Shown here: positions 11,601-24,604 of the stretch, piece by piece
Numbering within the stretch: position 1 is the first letter of the stretch
How the letters are laid out: the number at the start of each line of letters is the position of its first letter
Assembly: GCA_947000775.1 (NCBI GenBank)
Contig: CAMQGK010000416.1
Span: forward strand, 2,534,001 to 2,598,000
Length of the DNA stretch: 64,000 bases
Source of the DNA: Pterois miles
Taxonomy: Eukaryota; Chordata; Actinopteri; Perciformes; Scorpaenidae
Direction: 5' to 3'
Program-made: the position numbers and the translations under genes
Notes under the pieces: model-generated
The model's input: only the letters and a program-made list of their open reading frames with translations
Database searches by the model: none
Told to the model about the DNA's origin: nothing

Positions 11601-12700
11601 GATGCATGTGGTTTGCGTTTTAATAAGTTTTAATAATGTGCTGACTTATTCATGAACAAAAATTAAATAAAGGGTTTCAGAAAAAGTACTACATCATGCA
11701 AATGGATATCTGCTGTATGTATACCTACAGTAACCACCAGAGGATAATAATAATAAGAAAGCGGCCATCTGCAGTAACAATTCATATCAGCTCTGAGCTT
11801 TTGCGACTGTCTGCTTGTGTTTTTCTTCAGTGAGATGAATCTAGTGGATATTTTAGTGGACTATAATGACCAATAACAACATAATTCTGCAGGGAAAACT
11901 AGTTCTTTATGAGTGTAATAGTCTGCTTTTATTGCTGCTCTTGGAGCCTTAGAGGAAATGCTGAGAGGCTTGAGGTTTTTAGCTCAAAAAGCTCTTTGTA
12001 TAGTATATTCACAGCAGCTTTATTCTGGCAGATTAACATGTTAACCTGTGGAGAAGTATTGTTGATATCCAGTAATATTTGGGGGATAGTAAGGATTAGC
12101 AGCTGTGAAGTTTGAGCTGAGGTGGAGGTTTACAGGGAGCGTGTAATAGTCTTAGAGGGAACATTAATAAACGTTTGTTTTTGTAGAAACACAAAAACTG
12201 AGCAGAGGATGCAAGCAGCTCTTCCATGGGAGAGACCACACCCCACTCCTCTCTCATTCTGCTGCCTTCACGACCAGCCTGCTAATTCATGTCTCGGTAT
12301 CTGTGGCTCTGATTAATGATCAGATCCTTTCTCTCATGTGTGTAATTGCCTTCATATTGGGATTAAAGAAAAAATAAACTCAAAGAAATAAATGCTTTAA
12401 TTTTGACATACCCAGGACCACAAGAGCAGAGGGACAGTTACTGTCAGTATTGTTATACTCTCAGTCATTTTTGTGTAGTCAATTTGCCCAATACCTCCAG
12501 TTCCTGCTCCACCTATTCTCCACCCATCCGATTTCCATATCCTCTCTCCTTTGTTAATAACTGATATTATGCTTGGGCAACACTGGTTTTGCATATTATT
12601 ATACTCAGAATACTCTGAACCAATGAGCACTTACTGTACAGTAGGCGTATATAACCATCTCTGACTGCTCTGAACTGACTGAGGAGGACTTAGTTGACCA
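8601..12700. other. Intronic sequence, no gene seen
   Basis: About 4.1 kb of AT-rich intron. The longest frames (up to 90 codons) are not protein-like, and no splice-bounded exon, RNA gene or repeat with a second copy in the window was recognised. Confidence 0.4.
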
Positions 12701-15700
12701 ATTGAGGTATAAGTACAATCTGCTCTCTATGGACTGTATATAAAGAGGCTGACATGACAGCTCCCCAAAAGTGAGGCCAAAACATCAGGATCACCCCCTG
12801 GTGGCTGGCTGCAGTATAGGTCATAAATCCTGCCTCCTCCATGTTAGTGGATGGGACATGGGTCAAACTAAAACGTCAAAGTAGATACTACAGCTGCACC
12901 CCCTGCTCACTATTGCACAGACTCTGGCTCCAAATGACATCAAAATCTCAAGATGGCAGCTCCCGTATCCAGGATATTTTGGCTTCACTTTTGTACAGTG
13001 GGAGGAGGTGGAGATGTGTCATCTCTACACTGTAACTGCGCTGTAGATCACGGACATGTTCACTGTTTTTAAAAGTTCTTAAAGGAACAGGGGCTATATT
13101 ATCAGAAATGGAATATGATATTCATAACTATGTTTTCATTAGTGTATAATCACCTGAAACTAAGAATCATTGAGTTTTCATTCTACATAGGGAGCAGGTC
13201 TGCCATGTTGCTCCTCCATGTTTCTACAGTAGCCCTGAGCAGACAAACCAAATAATGGCTCTAAAAAGACCTTTTCATGTACATTACCTGAAGGCCACCA
13301 TAGTTCTCTTGTGAAACTGCTGTAATGTGAGCCACAGAGTGCTAAACCGTTGTACCATGTGGTGAGCCGTCTGACTTCCTGTTGCTGCTAAAGTAGTATT
13401 ACTATGATGGCCTCTGACCCAATGGTCTTGACAGTCGACAGTCTTATACCTCATTCACGTCAATGACCAGGGTCAGACCAGAGTTATCCGACCCATTTTT
13501 AACCTTTCTTTTGTTAATTCAAACCAAGCCATCAACATGGGTTAATCCCTGGTCAGGACAGTTCAGATACAACCTGGGTCACAACCCAAGAGCAATGCAT
13601 ACTAATTAGCTGAGGTGCTGGAAATGGGTGAGGGGGTTACCGGTCTGCAGGACTAGAGAGAGAGGGGAGGATAGTGGCATCATCAATGTCTGCAAAAACC
13701 TATCATGTCACAGAATGATTCAAGTTTTGGGATAATATGGTGTAAATATAATGCATGCAGCAATTTTCCCTTTGTAAAATGTTTAACTATGTTATACTGA
13801 ATGTTACGTGGAGCTGTAATGTACGCAAAAACATACAGACAACATATAGATTTACAGCATCTATCAATCAGAACTTATGAACTGTTTTTCCTCTGTCCAT
13901 CTACAGAACCCATATATCTTCTATTAGACTTCATTTGTGATAATATAATAATATAGATTTACAAAAGGATATAGAAACCTATAAAGACTGAAATGTATAT
14001 TTCACTCTACCGTCAAAGTAAAGAGTTGCTACATATAGCTGACTTACTTAAGTTTTGTAGTGGCAACTGTTGGATAATGTAAGAGTTTGTCCAAATGTAA
14101 TAAAATGTTGTTTTTTTTAAAAGGTAGCACTGCAAATACAAAATGTGCAAACACAGATGCCTAATTACACATCCACAATAGAGTCCAATATTTGGTCTCT
14201 TGGTTCTGCTTTTGAATCCACCAACTTAGGAGAGAAGTATCTTGCTTTTTAGCTGCTACGTGATCCACTGTGTTCACCAGATAGATCGATTTGGTGCTAG
14301 GCAGGTTGTGCGTGGTGGGTTTATCAGAGCTTTCTTTGCTGAACACAACTGCCTCGCCAGGAAATAGTCCATAAATCCACAAAGACAATTAGCTAAAAAA
14401 GGCTGACTAGAACTGCACAGCTAATTGGTAGCTATTTTTTGTGATTACAGTACACAATCATTTTACATTGTATAGAATCATTTCATTCACTCTTCATATC
14501 AAAAATATCGATCGATACAGGTTTAAATGTGATATAAAGCAGTGAAAATACTGGTCCATTCACTCAATGTTTCTACACTAATATTTTTTTCAATGATGAG
14601 TGATCACTTGTATCCACATAAATGCCATCACAGACTTCAGAGACAGAGCACAGATCTGTACAAACTACTAAGGAATGAGAAGCAGACACTGCTATCTATT
14701 TAAGGGGTCAGAGGAATGATTTTATAAAGACTAGTAAACACAGTGAATATATCTTGCACACACTTGCCTCCCCATCCAAATGAAATCTAAATGGTCCTCT
14801 GTATTTTGTATGTTTTTGTATAATGTGGATGATTGTGCTCTGAAAGCATTTGTGCTGACATAGAAAATAAGTGGCAGGTGCATCTGTTGCTGTCTCCACT
14901 GACATCATTAGCAGGTCTAATGAAGACAAAGCTAATTAAGCCGCACTGCTTGTCTCCCTTCCTGTCAGGTTTCCTGAGTCTGCTGCTGTCAGTGTCTGAC
15001 ACTGTCACCTCTGTCGATTGTACAGCTCCTGCCTCATCCTAGTGTCTACGACAAAGGCTCCGTCTTCAGTCTAATGCCTCACTGCAGATAGCTTGCTGGT
15101 ATGCCTGGCTCTTCAACTCTGGACTGACTGACCAATAGAGCTTTACAGAAAGGACCTTCAAAATGATTCTTTTTAATTATTCCACAGGACAGAAAGGCAA
15201 CTTGAAACAGAAGACAATACACTAAATGCTCAATGCATTAAATGTGTGAGAGCCTGCATCTTAACCACTTGGGTACCAGGATGCCCTTACAGCCTGTTAC
15301 ATTTGAATCTGTATGTGATCACAAGCATAAAAACTGGCCACCAACACAGGGCTCAAAATGGGGTTTTTTGTACACATGCACAAATATAACTTTTAGAATT
15401 ACATGCACTAAAAATGTTTTGCCTGCACCATTTTCTTACTGCACCATTTGTTGAATTTGTCCTTCTTTCTCAGGACTGACCAAAGGAAAACATTTATTAA
15501 TTTAATTTATGAGAGTTTAAAATGAGGGCATTTTCAATGTGATACAATATAATTTGAGCAGGTTTGTAGAGTGAAACTACTTCAAATTGTACATGGTCTC
15601 AGGAACCTTTTGAGCAGAAATCCATTTTGCTTCTCAGCAAAATTTATATGGAAAAGTTTGTCATATTAACACATTTTGTTTTGTTTGTTTTAACAAGTTA

Positions 15701-15892
15701 CATATTCAACGAGACATTTAATCTATGTGTAATAAATCATTGCTATAATAAGTCTCTCTTTGTCCCTTTAGGCCACTCCAAGCACTGGAACCATAACAGT
15801 ACAATCACGTGTATCACAATGCAAGCGGTGGCCGCTGTTCTACATGGTACCGCAGTGCTACTCTGTCTGGTCTGCTCTTTCAGTGTCAATAC
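12701..15892. other. Intronic sequence, no gene seen
   Basis: Intron. The stretch about 12720-13035 (TGGTGGCTGGCTGCAGTATA ... CAAAATCTCAAGATGGC) has the look of a teleost dispersed repeat, but no second copy lies in the window to prove it. No coding signal. Confidence 0.35.
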
Positions 15893-16152
15893 ATCCTATT
15901 CAGGGTTACGGGGAGGCTGAAGCTCATCCCAACTGACACAGGGTGAAGGCGGGGTACACACTGGACAGGTCGCCAGACTATCACAGGGCTGACACACAGA
16001 GATGCTCACATTCACACCTACAGCCAATACAGAGTCATCAATGAACCTAACCAGCATGTCTTTGGACTGTGGGAGGAAGCCAGAGAACCCAGACAAAAAA
16101 CCCACGCTATCACATGCAAACTCCACTAACTGCACCACCATGACGCCCTGAG
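15893..16152 (-). mobile_element. SINE-B copy 1, decayed
   Basis: Shares in order GGGTACACACTGGACAGGTC, TTCACACCTACAGCCAATAC, CATGTCTTTGGACTGTGGGA and CTGCACCACCATGACGCC with the copies at 18374 and 48057. The tRNA-like head is at the right end, so the element lies on the minus strand. It is diverged and lacks the segment just before the head (B-box region). Confidence 0.75.
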
Positions 16153-16350
16153 AATTACATGCACAGCTCAAATTTTATGCACACTACTGTGCATATGCAA
16201 ACCCTGACTTCAGTTGGTGAGCGTGGAAGAAATCTTGTATCATTTTTCTGATTTCACATGGTTTTATTGACTTTAGAAGTATGTCTTTCTTTGTCACTGT
16301 GAATTTACCTGTAATCATTTTTGCCTTTCACCAGTGATGGATCAGAGATG

Positions 16351-16540
16351 GTCAGGGGGGCAACTGGGTTTGCATGCATGGCGATCGATCTGCATCTGCT
16401 TTCAGCTGCAAGTGGAAATGAAGTGTTGCTGCAGCAGCTGTGCAGAGCTTCAGCCATAGCACCGCCAATTTAGATTTGCCTTTCTGCACCTTGCTAAGTT
16501 GCAACTTCAGCTCTTTGAGTCAGAGCTGTGATGGAAGCTG
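16351..16540 (+). repeat. Dispersed direct repeat, copy 1
   Basis: About 190 bp matching 19443-19634 in the same orientation. Shared strings include GATCTGCATCTGCTTT, GTGCAGAGCTTCAGC and GAGTCAGAGCTGTGATGGAA. Copies are visibly diverged. Neither end shows inverted repeats, and the family was not recognised. Confidence 0.7.
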
Positions 16541-18373
16541 ATCAGAACATCTCTGAACATCACAGAACATCGCTGTACACACACAGCCACCAGTAATAAA
16601 GAGCTGCATGTATGTATGAGCTCTGATTGATAACTTTAATAATCCTAGTAACTTCAACCCTACAAGCTGACAGACACACTGGGTGGATGTGTGTGTCTCT
16701 ACCGTATATGTGACAGAATTATTCATCCCTGTTTAAATGTCACTGGTGGTGGATTGTCTCATGGTGGAATTGTAGTTCTCATACCTCCATGCCTTACAGG
16801 AAAACTTCACCCCACAATCCATCAATAGTGTTCGTAGTGATGTAACGCCTTTTTGGCTGTACTGTAAATCTTTCTTGTTCTGGTGGATAACTGGCCAATT
16901 GTAGACGGTGTGAATTATCATCATGTGTATTTCCAGCACTGATAGGGAGCAATCCATTATAAGAGGTAGCTTTTAATATCCCATAACATAATGTACCATA
17001 CACACCCCTACACACATCTCAGTAAATACATCAGAGTTACACAAGCTTTGAAAAGAGGGCAAAACAATTTGATTTAGGCATAGAGCCACTAAAACTGGAC
17101 AGCTTTCATTTGCAGAGTTCAGGCTGTTCCTGCGGCTGCAAAATCTCACATCAGCCAATATACAGTACTTACACTATTAATATACTTCTTACAGTTCAAC
17201 ATGCCAAGCCACAATTAATAAACATGATAGTGTAGTAACATTATTCAACATGTATTTGGTCTTTCTTTGGAGGGCCAGTCTTATATTTCGTCCTGCAACA
17301 AGTCTATAGTCAAGAAATTTCAGAAATAGATCCCTCACATGCTCCAGCACAATATCTGATATAAATGTACTCTGTTCAACTAGCTCAACTATTTTTATCC
17401 ATTTCCATAACTCTACCTGTGTGACATTATGAGTCATGCTGCTGCTCCTGAACTTGGTGCAGACAGAAAAAGAAAAAGAGAGATAGTGGGGGGACACTGG
17501 TAGAATGAGGACAAGAGAATGAGACTGAGACAGATGTAGGAGATTACAGGGGAAAAAATTATACATAGGAGAGATGAAACACGGCAGAGATGATATTGAT
17601 TTTAGCAGAGAGGATGGGAAACACTCGCTTTTTCCTCCTACTTTCTTCTCGAGCTGCCAAACTCCCACGAGGGAATCAGAGTCTGCTGCTGAACAGGTGA
17701 CTAGGCAGAGTTTATGCAGCAACATCTGCAGCCATTCTGTTGCACAAAGTGTTTGTGATGGGCAGCAAAAAGGATCTCAAATATAAATGCCTGAAAAAAG
17801 TTCTGGCATGGGGAAGGCAAAACTTGAGTCTGTTGTTGCTTGGCTGTTATTTCACTTAAAGCGACACTATAACTCTTAAAAGAGGGCATAAACCAATCTC
17901 CCTCTTACTAGTGTTGTCATGATACAGGAATTTCTAACTTTGATACAATTGCTTGAAAAAGTACAGTCTGGCCAAACATGGACCCAGGACACAGTTTTAC
18001 CCAAGTACCATCAAGAGGGTTGAGGTCCTGCTTCAGCAACACTAGGAAAGTCCAAGTTACTGTCCTTGTCCGCCAAGCTTCGCTCATCAGCAGTGAGCCA
18101 GGAGCAAGCGCAAACAGGATTAGCTGCCCAGGTCCAGCAGCTAGCAACAGCCAGAGCAGCGCTAGCTCAACAGCTAACAGCTAATAAATGCAATGAAAAA
18201 AAATATACAATCGGCCTCATAACTTATTTCAGATGATCCAAACAATATATACCGCGGATGCTCCGAACCGTGACTAGCAAACCAAATGGTTCAACTTTGT
18301 ACCTGAAACGTTCCCATCCCTAATTCAGAAGTATTCAGTTGGATACACAGGGATCTTGAGCTCCTGCCTACAA
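16541..18373. other. Intronic sequence with one unrecognised long frame
   Basis: The only item of note is a 178-codon frame at 17189-17725 on the minus strand, the same strand as sgsm2. Its C-terminal half (VTQVELWKWIKIVELVEQST and following) looks mildly protein-like, but I recognise no domain, the N-terminal half is low complexity, and there is no support for expression. A GTTGTCATGATACAGGAATT string at 17913 resembles a fish dispersed-repeat end. Confidence 0.3.
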
Positions 18374-18704
18374 TCCATCCAACTTCAACCACTTATCCCA
18401 TCAGTGGTCGCGGGGGGGCCGGGGCCAATCCCAGTTGTCACTGGATGAAGGCCGGGTACACCCTGGACAGGTCGCCAGTCCGTCGCAGGGCACATAGAGA
18501 CAGACATTCATTCACACTCACATTCACACCTACGGGCAATTTAGAGTCATCAATCAACCTTAAAATTGTGGGAGGAAGCCGGAGCACCCGGAGAAAACCC
18601 ACGCTTACACGGGGAGAACATGCAAACTCCACACAAGCCAGATTAGAACCTGCGACCCTCTTGCTGTGAGGCAACAGCGCTAATCAGAGCATCACAGTGC
18701 AGCC
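18374..18704 (-). mobile_element. SINE-B copy 2, near full length
   Basis: From the right end on the minus strand: a tRNA-like head (GGGCTGCACTGTGATGCTCT ... GCCTCACAGCAAGAGGGTCG ... GGTTCTAATC), then GTTTGCATGTTCTCCCCGTG, the GTTTTCTCCGGGTGCTCCGG block and the CCTGTCCAGGGTGTACCC block. The left end is a short AT-poor tail near CAATCCATCC. Open frames over it (18438-18674 minus, 18445-18669 plus) are by-products. The runs of G at 18410-18420 may reflect base-calling noise. Confidence 0.85.
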
Positions 18705-19442
18705 CTCTTCTGCCTACAATATATAAACAAACTGACTAGGCTAAAGTAAAAACTGCTCTAGGCAACTTTTTATATTGGAGGCCCAAAACTCCAATCCTGT
18801 GCAGTAAAATCAATCAGCCATAGAGAGCCTGCTCATATTCACCAGCCTGGATTTCTATTTCATTTAATCTTTTCCTCTGGGTGCAAATATCCCATTAGTG
18901 ATCACACTACGAATCCATTTAGGCAAACATGGGAAATTTGACCATTTTAGTGATGGGTTGCTCTTTGCTGCTGCTGCTCCCTCTGTTGGATTTCTTTGAT
19001 AAATACCCAGCACAGCTTTAATCAAGAGTCTTACCTGAATCATAAATGTGTCAGTGGTCTTCTTAACAGAAACTTAAATGGGGACAACTTCCAGTACCCA
19101 GTGGCTGCTGCTATTTATCACCATGGATGATGAAAATCCTTGGTGGGAAGCTGGCCTGTCATTTATTTCCCCCACAGAGTTTAAACATGTCAAACACCGA
19201 TACTTGCTTTTTGAAGATGAGTAGCAAGACAAAGAATTCAACAGAAGTGTTGATTCATCCTTCAAGCAGGTGTGGACGGAGTGTGCATTTTGACAAACCT
19301 GCAAGGAGGATCAGGGTCTTCTGAGTCAGCTTGGGTAGACTTAGTGTAAACTGACTCTGCTCTTTCTTTCTCATGCCATTTCCTGCTCTCTTGCGTGGGA
19401 TGGGAGGATGTTGGAAGGAAAGAGGAGAGAGGGAGTGGAATC

Positions 19443-19634
19443 GGTCAAGGGGTCAACTGGGTTGGCATGGTGACCGATCTGCATCTGCTTTTGGTTGCCA
19501 TTGGAAATGAACTGTTGCAGCATCAGCTGTATGCAGAGCTTCAGCTGTAGCAGGACCAATTAGATAGCTTCGTCTTTCTGCAGCTTGCTGTGCTCCAACC
19601 TCAGTTGATTGAGTCAGAGCTGCGATGGAAGCTT
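19443..19634 (+). repeat. Dispersed direct repeat, copy 2
   Basis: Partner of 16351-16540 about 3.1 kb upstream, same orientation (GATCTGCATCTGCTTT, ATGCAGAGCTTCAGCTGTAG, GAGTCAGAGCTGCGATGGAA). Unique flanks differ, so the two are separate insertions or parts of an old duplication. Confidence 0.7.
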
Positions 19635-19865
19635 TTCTAAGCGAGACATGCAGCATCTGCTATGACTAAGACTGCAGTCCTCCAACCCTAATCGCAAGAT
19701 ACAGCGGACATAGAAGGGATTGGTGGGTTCAGGGCAGGGCTTAATACAATTTAATTATAACTGAGGTGAGTCAGAATGGAAACAAAGGTGCAGCGAACAT
19801 GGAAAGAAAAAAAAAAAGAAAAATAAGTCACTCAGGATGGAAGACAACTGTGAGGCAGGGTAATA

Positions 19866-19866
<1 letters not shown>

Positions 19867-19919
<53 letters not shown>

Positions 19920-19959
19920 TATATATATAATTATATATATATATATAATTATATATATA

Positions 19960-20005
<46 letters not shown>

Positions 20006-20103
20006 ACAGGAGAGATATATACACTATATATATATATATCTCTATATCTTTATATCTCTATAAACCAGAGAGAAACCCATCCATCGTATCCACACACACA
20101 CTT

Positions 20104-20143
<40 letters not shown>
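19867..20143. repeat. AT-rich array and TG microsatellite
   Basis: (AT)n with ATAATTAT interruptions at about 19867-20035, followed by (TG)n at about 20107-20143. The AT array can fold on itself over most of its length. Confidence 0.93.
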
Positions 20144-20144
<1 letters not shown>

Positions 20145-20419
20145 CAACATTATCACCTCGTGACTCACACCTTATCTTTACACCTCTTCCTCCACTCTCT
20201 CACGCTTCCTCTGCTCACCTTGTGACTTCCAACACCTCCTCTCTCTGTCAATGCATTCTCTTTTCTTGTTTTCACACAGTGCTTTTCAATTATTACTGTT
20301 ATTACGGTCCAGGCTGCCAAGTGATGAACAATGTGTGTGCTGTTTAGATTCTATAAGTGGCTTCAGATGCAAGATAAAGATGTAGCATATAGTACTTATA
20401 GTATACTTATACTTATAAT

Positions 20420-20464
20420 CTCTTGTAGTGGAGCAGTACTTATAGTACTGCTCCACTACAAGAG
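20420..20464. repeat. Perfect 21 bp inverted repeat (hairpin)
   Basis: Bases 20420-20440 are the exact reverse complement of 20444-20464, with the 3 bp TAT between them. No mismatch in 21 pairs is striking in a decayed intron. It sits just after a run of CTTATA/GTATAC units. It could be a recent snap-back copying event, a tiny palindromic element or a hairpin RNA. Nothing else in the sequence decides. Confidence 0.9.
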
Positions 20465-20722
20465 TTGGTGGCATTTTGTGAAAAGGCTCTTTTATAAAGG
20501 GATGACTGATGGCTTTATCAATGGTTGATACATCATTTACTAAATGCGTTTCTAGAACAGTGACTGAACAATTTTTTAGGTGTTTAATCCATCAGGAAGA
20601 CTACAATGGACATTTTCAGACTAAATGGTTAATGTAAGAACACGTTATTAATTGCTTAGTGGCATTTAGAATTGCAGATGACGATTGCTCTTGGCTGACT
20701 GAAACTTTCTGGCACCATTGTG

Positions 20723-21441
20723 CTTTTCAAGTCTATCTAAAACCAATACTGACATTTGCATGTACGGTATACTGTATGTTAAAAGGATGTTTGGTTGCTG
20801 TAATCATTCCTCCTGATTATATTGCCTGTGAAGAGGTCCCCTACCAAATGAGTTTTAATGCTTAATAATAATGTTATGGAAGACAAAATCTGCAATGAAC
20901 ATTTAATGGAAAAAAATGATCTCTGACGTCCTGATTAATTTAATGAGCCTTCAGTAGTCTAAATTGGACATATCAAGTTAAAGTCTTTTTAGCATGAAAA
21001 ACACTCCTCAAGCTGTTTTTTGCTGAGCCAAGGCAGAGGGTTACTGACACAGAGGGAGAGAGACTTCATTCTCTGCTTAGAAAGACATTACTTCTCTATA
21101 TCTTTACACAGACAATAGTTGAGGGTGATATATTAATGCTCTGGATATCAGAGTATGTCTAAATATGTCTAAATTTAGAATGGTTGGTTGTTGCATAGCA
21201 AAGACACACTATGGAAAATGAGCATTACCTGCACTTCCAAATGAGATGTAAAGCAGTACAGGTGATATTAAAGAATGTTGCCTCTTTATAAGAAAGCGAC
21301 AACAGAACAGTCAAGGAAAAAAAGGACTTGTCAAGACTAAAGATAAGTCTGAGTCTAGATAAGTCTGTGCTGCCTCTTGGCCAGGTCATTTTTGGAAAAG
21401 AGATTTTTATCTCAATGAGTTTTTTACCTTTTTAAATGAGA

Positions 21442-21491
<50 letters not shown>

Positions 21492-22236
21492 ACCAGACCA
21501 CAAGACAAGACTTCAGACCAAAGTGGTAGTACTATTGAGTATAGAGCTCTGGTTTGTATTTGTTAAAAATATACTCCATCAATTTAGCACTGAACTCCTA
21601 TAACACTGATGGACATTTAATAAATGTTAAACATCAGCACATGAGCAGAACTAGAGATATTATCTTTTTATTCCATGAATTATTTACCTTGTGAAAATCT
21701 GGCACCTACTTTATCCACAACAATGCATCGCAATTTGCGGCAAATGTAGCTTTGAGCCGCTAGCCTCAAGCAGAGATGGGGAGCGGGCTACCGAGGTGTA
21801 GTAAGCTCACTTCTTTCTAATTCCACATCATCTGATTTTTTTTTTTTTGATATTTTTATTCTTGTAGTCTTCAGATCCAACCAACGTCAACTCAAAGCTT
21901 TATACAGCTTTTTACACACAACCAACACCTGTAAACAGACTTTGCTGTGTAAACCTTGTGAGTTCCTGTTTTACTCACTATTCTCTGTCAAGTCTGCAGT
22001 TGTACAGTAAAGGTTTTTTTTCCCTCTGTTCTCATTTTTTGTCTGATTCTCTGTTCACTATGGAGACATGGTTTTAAGAAACAAGGGTGAAATAATTGAT
22101 ATAAAATGAGCAAAACAGTAACTGTACTATAAATCATTAGTAAATGGTTTAACAACCATTAATAAAACCATTACTTTAAAATTTTGAAATTTTTTTAAAG
22201 GGGGCCTTACTAGAAAGAGGTAGTTTAATATAAAAA
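20723..22236 (+). repeat. 1.5 kb tandem duplication, left copy
   Basis: Runs from CTTTTCAAGTCTATCTAAAA to AGTTTAATATAAAAA and is repeated head to tail at 22237-23795. The copies differ by only a handful of single-base changes and small indels plus the length of an internal (TA)n (about 21441-21486 here). It contains no gene. At 21047-21170 it holds a minus-oriented copy of the 75 bp family seen at 24605-25400 (CTTCATTCTCTGCTTAGAAA). Confidence 0.95.
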
Positions 22237-22949
22237 CTTTTCAAGTCTATCTAAAACCAATACTGACATTTGCATGTACGGTATACTGTATGTTAAAAGG
22301 ATGTTTGGTTGCTGTAATCATTCCTCCTGATTATATTGCCTGTGAAGAGGTCCCCTACCAAATGAGTTTTAATGCTTAATAATAATGTTATGGAAGACAA
22401 AATCTGCAATGAACATTTAATGGAAAAAAATGATCTCTGACGTCCTGATTAATTTAATGAGCCTTCAGTAGTCTAAATTGGACATATCAAGTTAAAGTCT
22501 TTTTAGCATGAAAAACACTCCTCAAGCTGTTTTTGCTGAGCCAAGGCAGAGGGTTACTGACACAGAGGGAGAGAGACTTCATTCTCTGCTTAGAAAGACA
22601 TTACTTCTCTATATCTTTACAAGACAATAGTTGAGGGTGATATATTAATGCTCTGGATATCAGAGTATGTCTAAATATGTCTAAATTTAGAATGGTTGGT
22701 TGTTGCATAGCAAAGACACACTATGGAAAATGAGCATTACCTGCACTTCCAAATGAGATGTAAAGCAGTACAGGTGATATTAAAGAATGTTGCCTCTTTA
22801 TAAGAAAGCGACAACAGAACAGTCAAGGAAAAAAAGGACTTGTCAAGACTAAAGATAAGTCTGAGTCTAGATAAGTCTGTGCTGCCTCTTGGCCAGGTCA
22901 TTTTTGGAAAAGAGATTTTTATCTCAATGAGTTTTTTACCTTTTTAAAT

Positions 22950-23039
<90 letters not shown>

Positions 23040-23795
23040 CAACCAGACCACAAGACAAGACTTCAGACCAAAGTGGTAGTACTATTGAGTATAGAGCTCT
23101 GGTTTGTATTTGTTAAAAATATACTCCATCAATTTAGCACTGAACTCCTATAACACTGATGGACATTTAATAAATGATAAACATCAGCAGATGCAGCAGA
23201 ACTAGAGATATTATCTTTTTATTCCATGAATTATTTACCTTGTGAAAATCTGGCACCTACTTTATCCACAACAATGCATCGCAATTTGCGGCAAATGTAG
23301 CTTTGAGCCGCTAGCCTCAAGCAGAGATGGGGAGCGGGCTACCGAGGTGTAGTAAGCTCACTTCTTTCTAATTCCACATCATCTGATTTTTTTTTTTTTT
23401 TGATATTTTTACTCTTGTAGTCTTCAGATCCAACCAACGTCAACTCAAAGCTTTATACAGCTTTTTACACACAACCAACACCTGTAAACAGACTTTGCTG
23501 TGTAAACCTTGTGAGTTCCTGTTTTACTCACTATTCTCTGTCAAGTCTGCAGTTGTACAGTAAAGGTTTTTTTTTCCCTCTGTTCTCATTTTTTGTCTGA
23601 TTCTCTGTTCACTATGGAGACATGGTTTTCAAGAAACACAGGGTGAAATAATTGATATACAAATGAGCAAAACAATAACTGTACTATAAATCATTATTAA
23701 ATGGTTTAACAACCATTAATAAAACCATTACTTTAAAATTTTGAAATTCTTTTTAAAAGGGGGCCTTACTAGAAAGAGGTAGTTTAATATAAAAA
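22237..23795 (+). repeat. 1.5 kb tandem duplication, right copy
   Basis: Second copy, 1559 bp against 1514 bp, mainly because its (TA)n at about 22952-23035 is longer. Small differences include a T-run one base shorter (GCTGTTTTTGCTG), loss of CAC near TTTACAAGACAATAG, and AGCAGATGCAGCAGAA for AGCACATGAGCAGAA. Such near-identity means a very recent duplication or two haplotypes placed side by side in the assembly. Confidence 0.95.
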
Positions 23796-24254
23796 TGAGC
23801 TGACCAGCCTCACATAAAGCAGTACCATCCCTATGATCCTCAGATCATCATGTATGAAACAAAGTTATACAATTTACTGTGATGACCTCTGAATTAATTT
23901 CATTAAGTGTGACTAAGAGTAAGATGCTGCTGTAATCTATCAGATATCACATGACTCCCCAGCTTCTCACATCCACCGTGAATACCTTCCAGTAGTGCCA
24001 CAGAGGCAGCAAGCTGGCATTTTTCAGAGCAGTCCTTCTCTTAACTGGCATCGTGTCACATTACAGAGAATCAATGCTTTCACTGCAAGAAGACAGATGT
24101 GCTCATTATGCGTGGAGTGCAGTACTAATCATGGTGATTGTCAGAGAGAGTTCGGGGCTGATTAAGCACTGGGGTTGGAGGGAGGCTGCTGTGTCTGTTT
24201 GCATGTGTCTTCACACTGGGGAGTACAGTGTAATAAAAACAGCCAACAATACAT

Positions 24255-24289
24255 GAATATCAAGTTTCTGCTGAGGCTACTTGATATTC
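24255..24289. repeat. Small inverted repeat
   Basis: GAATATCAAGT at 24255-24265 pairs exactly with ACTTGATATTC at 24279-24289 around a 13 bp loop. Possible hairpin, function unknown. Confidence 0.6.
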
Positions 24290-24604
24290 AGCTGTAGTTG
24301 TTGCCACGCTGCATCCTGAATGGAGTGTTTAAGATCTGATGGCTGGGACTGTTTGACGTCATAGTGCTCCTCATGGAAGCAGCTGCGCAGTGTATCATTG
24401 CTCAGACCGTCTCAGTGGGATCATTTTCACACCAGTTCTCCCAGAAAACAACCCAATGTTACCAACTTGTAAACATCTGCCTTCAACAGCTGCCATATCA
24501 CAGTTTTTATACATTTTCACAAAAAAAAAGATCAAGTTTAAACTGAGTATTAACTTTGTGCGTTGGTAAACTGACAGTCCAGTACGGCATATCACCATCA
24601 ACTA

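Noticed and set aside
18438..18674. Overlapping frames of 74-78 codons on both strands
   Set aside because: They translate SINE-B copy 2. The equivalent positions in copies 1 and 3 carry stops or frameshifts.
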